Part shown: positions 43,183-53,700 of the stretch, piece by piece
Layout: each line of letters opens with the position of its first letter
Position numbering within the stretch: position 1 is the first letter of the stretch
Assembly (NCBI GenBank): GCA_963565915.1
Contig: OY751490.1
Coordinates: forward strand, 1,488,001 to 1,552,000
DNA: 64,000 nucleotides
Direction of reading: 5' to 3'
Source of the DNA: Entoloma clypeatum
Taxonomy: Eukaryota > Basidiomycota > Agaricomycetes > Agaricales > Entolomataceae
Translations under genes and position numbers: made by a program
Notes under the pieces: generated by a model
What the model saw: only the letters and a program-made list of their open reading frames with translations
What the model was told of the DNA's origin: nothing
Database searches by the model: none

Positions 43183-44801
43183 CAGTGCCTCACAAAACTG
43201 ATTCAATGTTTGTTGCTTTTTGAATACCTTTAAGATAACTCTGCAAAGAATACCAATTGAATTAAAGCTTTGGTATATAATTGAAAGCCCTACTTCAGGG
43301 CTTTCAGAATATAAAGGAATCATATGATTTAGATCAGAAACCATGGAGATATGATTAAATTAAATCAGCAACTCATTGAATCAGTTTTGTGAGTACCTAT
43401 GGCAATTATCAGAATCAAATGCTTCACTGGTTGTATGGTAACCAGTTGTCATGACTTACTGATGGAACTTGAATAGAACCCTGGTGGGTTGTCAAGGAAA
43501 GTTGTATAAGAAGAATCCAACCTCAACAGCCTCCATAATTAATCATGTGCCCTATCTCCTCTTCCCACAAGGAAAACATTCTTTTTCTGGCCTCCAATGG
43601 TCACTCCACTCATCATATTTCCTCTAACCTGGGTGTCAGCCAACCAACTGTCTCCAGAGTGCTTCAGAATCTTCTTCCTCATCGCAATCTCTCTTCTGGT
43701 GGTCGTCCATCCAAGCTTTCTCCCACCAACACACGAAACATACTTTCACAAATCACCTCAGGGAGAGCCTCCAATGCTGTGCAGGCTACCAAACACATCA
43801 ACACTGTCATCTCCAATCCTGTCTCCCCAGAAACTGTGAGAAGGGTTCTCAGAAAACATGAATTCAAGGCTGTAACAAAGAAGAAAAGACCTTTCTTAAA
43901 GGCCATACATCGGAAGAGGCGGTTGGCATTTGCTATGAAGCACAGGGAATGGACAGTGGAGGACTGGAAGAGGGTCATTTGGTCAGATGAGACCCAAATC
44001 AACAGGTTTGGGTCAGATGGCAAGAAATGGGTCTGGAAAAAGAAGGGTGAGGGGCTTATTGAAAGAGAGGTTCAGGGCACAGTCAAGTTTGGGGGAGGAA
44101 ATATTATGGTTTGGGGTTGTATGGGTTGGGAAGGTGTGGGGAGACTTGCAGAGGTTGAGGGGAGGATGGATGCTGATCAGTATGTGTCCATTTTGGAGGA
44201 CAATTTGCTGCCCAGCATGGAGGAGAGTGGAATCTCTGAAGAGGAGATCATTTTTTAGCAGGACAATGACCCCAAGCACACCTCCAAGAAGGCCAAAAAA
44301 TGGATGGACAGCAAGAATATCGCTCTGCTGGATTGGCCTGCACAGTCCCCAGACCTCAATCCTATTGAACACCTCTGGGTTCATATTAAAAGGAAGTTGA
44401 ATGAATATCCAACACCACCCAAGGGAGTCTGGGAGATTTGGGACAGAGCAGCAGAGGTGTGGAATAATATAGAGCCAGAAGTGTGTCAAAACCTGATAGA
44501 AAGTATGCCAAGAAGGGTAGAGGCAGTAATCAAAGCTAAGGGGGGTAATACCAAGTACTAAAGTATAAAATACTGTATTTATTGTACATACTCACAAAAC
44601 TGATTCAATGAGTCCCTGGAGTAATTTGATCATATATTGATCATTTCTTATGGGAATTACATAATTATTGCAGATTCCGAGAGTCCTGAAGCAGGGCTTT
44701 TAACCAGGTACCAATACCTTCCTTTGATTGGCATTATTTGCAAAGTTACTTTGAAGGTATTCACAAAGTAGCAAACATTGAATCAGTTTTGTGAGACACT
44801 G
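43183..44801 (+). mobile_element. Tc1-type DNA transposon
   Basis: Starts CAGTGCCTCACAAAACTGAT and ends with its reverse complement; flanked by TA at 43181-43182 and 44802-44803. 1619 bp, within the Tc1 size range. Each arm (about 210 bp) carries two inverted copies of a 20-bp CTCACAAAACTGATTCAATG motif. The transposase is on the plus strand. Confidence 0.92.
43545..44561 (+). pseudogene. Tc1 transposase with one nonsense codon
   Basis: Helix-turn-helix N-terminus (HISSNLGVSQPTVSRVLQNL), a second HTH/transposase_Tc1-type region (RVLRKHEFKAVTKKK), then the DDE core: VIWSDETQINRF (first Asp), a GGGNIMVWGCM block, QDNDPKHTS (second Asp) and SPDLNPIEHLW (Glu), with 34 residues between the last two. 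The frame is open except for TAG at 44256-44258, just before QDNDPK, where the family normally has Gln (CAG or CAA to TAG). The real stop is TAA at 44559-44561. Confidence 0.88.
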
Positions 44802-45086
44802 TATACCATGACACAGCATCTCCTTTCATCTACTTCACTCCCATGCTGACTCGCTTTCCACAGTAGTATACATAGCATTCTGCAGTCGCCTTACTCATGT
44901 GCACTGCCTTCTGCAGCTACTGACTCATTCGCTACCGCTCATAGTCAGTACTCTTGTACTATAGCTAGATTCCTTAGATTTAGCAATAACATTGCTCTTT
45001 GCCTTTCCAACTTCCTGCATACTCTGCCTGAACCTTGGAACAGTTTGTTACACATAAAAGAACTGAGAAACTACAACAGAATTTGT

Positions 45087-45375
45087 TGTTATGATCATAT
45101 TTTCACTTTTCACTTTATCTTATCTTATCTCGATCTTATCTTATCTACATCATATCATACATGAGGACATCTTATCATTATCACGCAGCATGACGCTGCC
45201 ACAACGCAGCCTCATGGAATTTACATATATAAATAGGGTACTTTCACTTGTATTCGATAGCTTGTTCTCTTGAGATTTCCGCTGGGTCTCTTGGCAATAC
45301 AGTTCTCTTATCACTTTTCCACTTCGTTCCTAAGTTTGGGCTCGCGACGTCATTTGACTTAGCATCGCCTCAACA
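45087..45375 (+). repeat. 5' LTR of gypsy-1
   Basis: 289 bp, with an ATCTTATC-rich 5' half and a TATA-like TACATATATAAATAG near 45222. Confidence 0.88.
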
Positions 45376-45952
45376 GAAAAACAAGCTCTTTCTACTCGCC
45401 CGCCCAAACACAAACTTCCCACTCCATCATCACTATCCCCGCCGTTTCGCACTTTTGCGTTAAAAGTCGCACTTCGTTATTACACACAGACCCTAGCATT
45501 AAGGGGGATCTCCCAGACTTCAGGGATAAGAAGAGAAACACTTGGTGCACCCACTATATCTAGCGTTGCCGTTTGAGACACATAGGGAAACGTTGAGCCC
45601 GTCCCATGTCGAGGTGACCAAAGGCCGACGCAACTAACCTTCGGGAAAGCTGCTGGCGTGTGTGACGGTTAGAGAGAGCAGACCGTACACGTCTAGATCG
45701 CAAAAGGTGTTCCAACCCCCGACCCTATTTCAGGATATCGACCAGTCCAGCGCACGTAGGGGATCTGACTGCATGGACTTCATTTTTCCTAGATCTTCCT
45801 TTGCTCGGGTAAATCAGCTACCTGAGTAAACAGATCGCTCTTTGGGTTTTTTTCCTTTTAGATTTTTCTCGCCTAAGCGGTAGAACAGGGTCGCGCGCCC
45901 GACGCAAGGTACTACTGTTCAAAAATCAACCACTCCCCCTCATTACACCATC
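45376..45952 (+). other. gypsy-1 5' leader
   Basis: Non-coding leader between LTR and gag. No typical tRNA primer-binding site is recognised immediately after the LTR. Confidence 0.5.
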
Positions 45953-47049
45953 ATGGCCGAAGGCACCAATGCCCAATTCGACGAAGAATTTGAACAACAC
46001 CACGCACCATCACCCTTACCTCCAATACCACTGTTCAATCACCCCCCCCCACAAAACAACAATTGTGGAAGGAAATTAGAAGTCGCCGCGGATCCCGGCA
46101 AATACAATGGATCCAAAGCAACGTTCACAGTATGGTGGACTAAGATGCTCGCATGGCTCAGGGTCAACCGAGAGCTATTCAATGGAGAGGAAGAAGTGTG
46201 CATTGCAGTGTGGTCGCGATTGGATGGTCCCACGGCAGGAGTTTATGGGGAAACCCATTTGAATCAATGTATAGAATCAGAAGATTGGCCAACGTACCGA
46301 GAGCTAGTCAGTGAAATCACAACGAGGTTTCGTCCCACCACTGAGATCGAATGGGCCCGATCCAAAATTGAGAGCTTTAAGCAAGGTTCAATGAAGACCG
46401 ATGATTGGATTACGCAATTCGGGACCCTGGTGATCAAGGGCAAGATTGAGGAAAGGCACGGTGTAACCCTTTTGGAAAGGAACGCCAAGGAATCTATCAT
46501 GCAACAACTCTTCCAGCAAGGGAGGAGAAAGTCCACGGTGCAGGGCACCTGTGAAGAAATTTTGGCAATCGGCAGAGCGGAAGAGACCTTCGCAGCAAGA
46601 CCAGGCATGAGGACTGGCAATAACTTTGGACAACAATGTAACACATGGGGCAATCGGCCCGCATATGGACAACAGCAGCAACAGAGGCCCTTTGGGCAAC
46701 AACAGAATGGGGGGTACCGTCCTCAACAACAAAACAGTCAACAACAACAACAGCAGCACCACAACAGGATCCAAATGCAATGGACATCAATAGGAACCAG
46801 AAACGCGCTCCTGGTAATTGTTATAACTGCGGCGGACAGGGGCATTTTGCCCGAGATTGCAGACGGCCACAGCGCAGGGTACAAGCAGCAATGATCGAAC
46901 AGATTGACAAACAAGAGGAGGAGGAAATTTTGAGACAGATCAATGCGAGGCGTCAAGCGCGCCAAGCTAATAATGGACAGCAGGGCCAACCGGCTCAGAA
47001 CAACGGACAGGCTGCAGCGCAGCAGGATTTTGTAAACGTCAACCAGTAA
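45953..47049 (+). pseudogene. gypsy-1 Gag with frameshift in the Gln-rich linker
   Basis: Gag capsid-like domain (KYNGSKATFTVWWTKMLAWL, WARSKIESFKQG, DDWITQFGTLVIKG) followed by a Gln-rich linker and one CCHC zinc knuckle (CYNCGGQGHFARDC). The capsid and the knuckle are in different frames: a 1-nt shift occurs in the CAA/CAG run near 46740-46770. The second frame ends at TAA 47047-47049. This may be a replication-slippage mutation or a sequencing error in the repeat. Confidence 0.85.
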
Positions 47050-49349
47050 TTCCCCCGCTGGCTCTGACAAATCGATATGAACAATTGCCTATAGACTCTT
47101 ACATACATAAAGACACTGTAAATTCTTGGTTTCAAAAGCTTACGGACGCAGCAGTTACATACAATAAAATACTATTGGACAAACCCAAAAAGGTAAAAAC
47201 CCAAAAAAATAGCACAGATGAATCGGACTTAGATACACTTGTAAACTATATCATTGGGGAGCCCTCGGCAACGAGGCTTGGTTTGTCCCCTACGGATGAA
47301 TGCTTAATTCCCTGTTGCAAAGAATCAGATAAATTAACTAGGCAAACGGACTCTATGGGGGAACCATCTTTTATTCGATCCGCTTCTTTGGAAAAGGAGC
47401 TTATGATGCAAATCACGCTGGAAACGTTGCAGAACAAACGCACATTTGATGTTGAAGCATTATTAGACTCAGGGGCGACAGGGATGTTCATAGATCTGGA
47501 CTTCGCCAAAAGGAACAACATTAAATTAAGGGAACTACCTTTCCCCATTCGGGTCTACAACGTTGATGGCACGCTTAACCAAGGAGGTTCGATCACGCAT
47601 GAAGCAGTCATGGCTATGCGGTATAAAGGACACGTGGAGATAGCAGTGTTTGAAGCATGCAACCTAGGAAAAGCTAAAATTATCGTTGGACATACTTGGC
47701 TGAAATGTCATAATCCAGAAATCAATTGGGAAAAAGCGGAAATTAAATCATCAAGATGTCCAGAAGAATGTGGCATGCGTCGAACACATTACCTAAATAA
47801 AACTGCAAGGACCAGATGGGGGGGAAGGATGGAAGAAGTAGTAGAAGGAAATGAGGAAGAAGTGAAGGAGGAAGTAATCCACATGCTCAGGGCAGCTAAG
47901 GGAGAACCCTCAGATGAAGTACCAGCGGAACAGGTTGTCCCCCAGAAATATCACAAATATCTATCAGTCTTTGAAAAGAAAGCATTGGAGAGATTACCAG
48001 TCAGGAAACCATGGGATCACGCTATAGACTTAAAACTGGATTTCGTACCAAAAAAGGCCAAAGTCTATCCCCTGTCACCAGATGAAAGGAAAGAAGTATC
48101 CGAATTTGTAAACGATCAATTATGCAAAGGATATATTCGACCTACCAAGTCACCACAAACTTCGCCAGTATTCTTTATACCCAAAAAAGACGGAAAGAAA
48201 CGAATGGTACAGGATTACCGACATATTAACAGCTGGACCGTTCGCAATAATTATCCACTTCCGTTGATTCCGGAATTGATTGATAAATTAAAGGGAAAGA
48301 AAAAGTTTACCAAAATGGACCTCAGATGGGGGTATAACAATGTGCGCATCAAAGAAGGAGACAAGTGGAAAGCGGCATTTACAACCCCAGATGGAGCCTT
48401 CGAACCAACAGTTATGTTCTTCGGATTAAATAATTCCCCAAGCACGTTTCAAACCATGATGAATGACATATTTAGAGACTTGATTGATCAAGGAGACGTA
48501 GTTATCTATATTGACGATATATTGGTAGCAACTGAAGGAGAAAATGGACACAGTGAAATCGTGGAGGAAATTCTAAAAAGATTACGGGAAAACAACTTAT
48601 TCTTAAAACCGGGAAAATGTTTCTTTGACAGAGACAAAATAGAGTTCTTAGGGTTAATTATTGGGAAAGACGGAATTCGAATGGATCCTTCAAAAGTAGA
48701 CGCCATCAAACAATGGCCGAAACCAACGAAAGTCAAAGAAGTCCAGTCGTTTCTAGGATTGGCCAATTTCTATCGAAGATTTGTCAAAGACTTCTCTAAA
48801 GTGGCAGGGCCATTACATAAATTAACAAGGAAAGAAACAACCTGGAATTGGAAAGAGGAACAGGAGGAAGCGTTTGATATGCTAAAAAAATTATTTACGA
48901 AAGCACCTATATTAGTATCTCCCGATCCGGATCGGAAGTTGAGAGTAGAATCAGACGCATCGGACTTTGCTACAGGAGCAATTCTATCTATGGAATGTGA
49001 GGATGAGAAATGGAGGCCATGTGCCTTTCTATCTAAAGGATTGAATGACGTGGAACGAAATTACGATGTACACAATAAAGAAATGCTGGGCATAATTCGA
49101 GCACTGGAAGCATGGAGACACCACCTTGAAGGAGCCAAACATGAGGTCGAGATCTGGACCGATCATAAAAACCTCGAGTACTTCATGAAGGGACGAAAGC
49201 TTAATTGCCGACAAGCACACTGGGCATTGTATCTAACACGTTTCAATTTCAAATTAATACACAAGGCTGGCACCTCAATGGGAAAGGTGGATGCTCTTTC
49301 GAGAAGGGTTGATCATAGAAAGGGGGTGGAAAAGACAATGAAGACGTAA
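47050..49349 (+). CDS. gypsy-1 Pol: protease, reverse transcriptase, RNase H
   Basis: Pol follows gag in the -1 frame; the frame is open upstream of the first ATG at 47085 and overlaps the gag end, so -1 frameshifting is a plausible expression route. Domains: aspartic protease ALLDSGATGMFIDLDFA; reverse transcriptase FFIPKKDGKKRMVQDYR, LPLIPELIDKL, catalytic VIYIDDILVA; RNase H LRVESDASDFATGAIL, KEMLGIIRALE and EIWTDHKNLEYF. The frame ends at TAA 49347-49349 because a G run near 49321-49325 appears to have lost one base; the integrase continues in another frame. Confidence 0.88.
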
Positions 49350-49375
49350 CACTATTAAAACCCGAATACTTCCAC

Positions 49376-50785
49376 TTGCGAGCAATGGATCGAGGTCACA
49401 TACTTATTGATGGACAAGAAAGTAAACTATTAAAACACATCAGGGATGCCAAGGAGTTTGATGAACAAGTGTTGAAAGCAGTGGAAGAGTTAAAAAAGAC
49501 AAATACCAAAACATTGCGTGCAGATGAATGGCACGAAGAGCAGGGACTCTGGTTACATCGAGGAAAAGTTTATGTTCTGAAAAGTCAGGAACTCAGGGAG
49601 GAAATAATTAAATTACACCACGACAACCCAGTTGCAGGACACCCAGGGCAGTGGAAGACCCTGGAATTGGTTACACGTAATTATTGGTGGCCTAGTATTA
49701 CAAACATGGTCAAAGCATACGTCGAGGGCTGCGACAGATGTCAACAATCAAAAAACGTGCCTCAACCACTAGCCGGTAAATTAAAAGCAAACACAGAACA
49801 TGCAGGACCATGGAAACATGTTACAGCAGATTTTATCGTGGGACTTCCAGAAGCTCAGGGGTACAACGCAGTATTAGTTGTGGCTTGCAGATCAACAAAG
49901 CAATCACACTTTATCAAAACACGCGATGAAGTCTCAGCAGAAGGATTAGCTAAACTATATCGGGACAAAGTTTGGAAACTTCATGGACTGCCGGAATCGT
50001 TAACGTCAGATCGAGGACCACAATTTGCGGCAATATTTATGAAGGAACTAAATAAAATATTGGGGATCACAACTAAATTATCAACGGTGTATCATCCGCA
50101 AACAGACGGACAGACAGAACACATCAACCAGGAGTTGGAGCAATATCTAAGATCATTTATTTCCCATCGGCAAACAGATTGGCCCGAATGGATGGCAACC
50201 GCGGAGTTCGCCGACAATAATAAAATTCACACGGCAACTCAGTTTTCACCGTTCTATGTAAATTATGGGTTTAACCTTAGGATGGGCGTAGAACCTCGGA
50301 GGGCAGAAAAGTCAGAACCGGCAAAAGAATTCGCAGAGCGAATGAAGAAGATTCATGAGGAGGCAGAAGCAGCGCTAGTAAAAGCACGAGAAGAGATGGA
50401 ACGGTATGCGAACCTGAAACGGGGTGATGCACCAGTTTACAAAGTTGGCGACAAAGTTTGGTTATCAACTAAAGACCTAAAGTTGAACCGACCCTTAAAG
50501 AAACTTGCCAAACGATGGATTGGACCCTATACCATAACCCAAATCATTTCGTCACACGCCATAGAACTTAAATTACCAAAAACTTGGAAAATCCACCCGG
50601 TCATCAATGTATCACGGGTCCGATTATCTAAAGAACCACTATTTATATCACAAAGGGTGCAGGCACCAAACCCGATAGTTATCAATGGCGAAGAGGAGTA
50701 CAATGTCGCTAAAGTTATTGACTCAAGGTTGAAGAGAGGGAAGCTGGAATATTTAGTGCAATGGGAGGGTCTGACTCAGGACCAC
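49376..50785 (+). pseudogene. gypsy-1 integrase and chromodomain, first part
   Basis: Integrase: zinc finger HHDNPVAGHPGQWKTLELVT and CDRCQQSK, core D in TADFIVGL, D in LTSDRGPQF, E in TDGQTEHINQELEQ, then the GPY region (AKRWIGPYTI). The chromodomain begins EEEYNVAKVIDSR and EYLVQWEGLTQDH, and is cut by copia-3 at 50786. It resumes after the duplicated ACCAC at 56565-56569. Together with pol it would be one frame but for the G-run shift near 49321. Confidence 0.88.
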
Positions 50786-53700
50786 TGTTGAAACTTTTCC
50801 ATCATGTAGATTAGATTAGATTAGATTATATCACGTGACCTTTACACATCTTTGATTACATACTTATTTGGTTGGTACAAACAGTAGTACAGTATATAAG
50901 ACCAGGAAACTGTCAATATCAACAAGTTGTCTCTTGACTCTTAACCAGCTCCATCGCTCTTACCAGCCTCAACCGCTCTCACCAGCCTCACCCTTCCCAA
51001 CCAAGTAAGTGACTAGAACGGTAGAGTAGATTACTTCCACTGTAGCTGGTTGCTCAGTACATCTGTGGCTAACGCCCAGGTGGAACTTCAACAGGTTATG
51101 GGCCCCGGATAGCAGAGGGACTTGGGAACGCTGGCAACAGCAAGTACCTGCCCACTCTACCCTGGTTGGCAAAGAACCGATCGAAAGATCTAGGTTCTGA
51201 GTCTTACTTCTTCACACATGAACCTGGGAACATCATTACGACAAGTACCTGTCATGAAGCGTCCCTAAGGGGATTGACTTAGTACACATCATGTGGAAAC
51301 ATTGATCGTACCTCACACACTTCTGACAAAAAGGGTTTCTCCCACAACCACTATTCCTGAAGGGAATATGTTATGAGGAATCATTTATTTGTTTTCTCTA
51401 AAAATCAAATTCATAAAAAGAACATCACTGATTGGGAAAACTCCTTTTAGATTCATTAAACAATGTCTACCTCTCGCTCTGCTCTTGACATCATCACCCC
51501 CTTCGACGGTATCGACTACCAAAGCTGGGCTGAAAGGATGAAGTCCTACCTCCTCCATCAAGGAGTCTGGCACCTTGTTTCTGGCGACATCACCCGCCCT
51601 GTCATCGCTGACTTCACCACCACGGTCTCCACCCCTGGGGCCACTGCTGCTGCTCCCCCTGTGCTGGCTACTACGGTCGACCAGCCCGGCTTCCGCAAGG
51701 AAGAAAAAGCCTGGATCAGGGACGACGATGTAGCTCTCGGGGCGATACACCTGAAGGTCTCTAAGGCGATCAGACGCCACATCAAGGACAGCACCTCAGC
51801 GCTTAACGCATGGACAACATTGAAAGATGCCTATGCCAAGATATCCCCGGCCATGATTTTCGGCGACTTCAAGGCCGCCGCTACCTTCAAACTATCTGGA
51901 CACGACCCCATGCCTGAAATCGAGCGCCTGGGGTCACTCTTTGCTCGTCTCAGCGAGTCGAAGTTCGACGTGCCCGACATGATGCAAGCAATGATCCTCG
52001 CCAATGCCATTCCTGACGCATGGTCCTCGCTCTCCACCACTCTCTTCCAGGTGTACGATGCTGACGACTTCACATGGAAAGATGTTGCCGAAAGCATCAT
52101 TTTGGAATACAGGCGCAAGTATTTGGTCGGGTCTACTCGTACGTCCAATGAGCAGGCCAAGAAAATTTCTGGGACAAAGCGCAAGGGGCAGGACCCCAAA
52201 TGGGAAAAGCAGCAAAAGCTGAGTACCTCGCAGAACGACGCTGATGAGCAGCCTAACTCGACCGACCCTAGTACTGCTTTTGAAAAGAAGAAGGGAAAAG
52301 GACGCTGGCGCAACCAGAAGAAAAGCGCCAACACTGTGGACAACACGTCTGACCATGTGGAAGAAACGGTTGAGTTTGTTGCTCCCGCCATCCACTTCCC
52401 TCCTCTTCCGGCACCGTCCTTCACCACCATCACTGGCCGCAGGAAAATGACAAGTACTGCACAGCCCGATTCCGGAAAAATGCAGTCGCTCCTGCAACGC
52501 ATGAACCCCCCTCCGTCACAGTACACCGGGCTTCCTTCTGGAAAACCGTTCATGTGGAAAAAGAACGATCACCTCCGCAAACTTGCGCGGAACATTGGTG
52601 CTCGTCCCTCAGGGTTGAACCTTCGAATTCTGGATACAATTATCCCAGAAGAAGATGGAAGACCATCCAAGCAGTGTCGAGTCACTCCACCCTTGGATGA
52701 CTCGCTCAGGATGATGGACATAGACCATCAAAGCGAGTGGATGGGGCCGGAACAATTCGAAGATGGACTGATCGAACTTGACGGTTCGTCACATCCTTCT
52801 CTCAAACTTGACCAAATGGGAAACGCTAATAATCACGCACAGACGTTTGAATATATATTAGCTAGTACCAATGCAGATAGTATAGATCTCTTTAGTGATG
52901 ATCTGTACAAAAAATATATCAAACATTTTGCATCCTGCACACACTGCAAAGAAAAAGAACGCGCTCAGTGGATCTTAGATTCCGGCGCATCGTTACACTT
53001 TACCCATGAGTTTAAAGACTTCGTGTACTACAGGCCTCTCAAGGCTAAGCGATTTGTCCAAACAGCTGCAAAGGGAAAGAAACTGGAAATTCTCGGAGTT
53101 GGGGCCGTTCCAGTATGGCATACCCTAAATGGGGAAATAAAAACCCATCTTCTCCGACCTGTATTCTACATTCCGGACATGGACACACGCCTATTGTTCC
53201 TAGGCGTCTTCCTTAATCACGGTTACAAAGTAGACGGAATGTGTGGAGAAATTAACATCTCCAAAGGACAGAACAAAATACAGTTCTCGCCTCACATTCT
53301 CGGACAAACCATTTATTGGTTAGACACTGAAATACGCTATGGCCAAATCCACGCGATCTCTAGCGAAATCACTGTTGAAACCTGGCATAAACGCCTTGGC
53401 CACCCAAATGACCAGGCGCTCAATAAGATTCCCACCAGTACCAAAGGAGTACCCAGAACGTTAGTACGTGAGAAATCACAGGAAAGCTGCACGGGGTGCC
53501 TAAAAGGGAAAATGCCAAATCAATCTTATCCCAACTCGATGACAAGGGCTGTCAAACCCTTTGATTTGATCCATTCGGATTTGAAGCAGATATCCACGGC
53601 ATCATACCATAAGTACAAATATTTCCTCACCTTTTTGGACGATTTTTCATCCCATGTCTGGGTCGTCTTGCTTAGGAAGAAGTCAGGCGCCATCACGGCG

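Larger units (their letters stand above)
41460..45078 (+). mobile_element. gypsy-2A, 5'-truncated chromodomain gypsy element with Tc1 insertion
   Basis: Contains the end of pol (integrase zinc finger, partial core, chromodomain), a small downstream ORF and part of the 3' LTR. The LTR is cut at 43182 by a Tc1 element and resumes at 44804, ending near CTACAACA at 45078. The 5' part of the element is missing at the copia-B junction. Confidence 0.7.
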
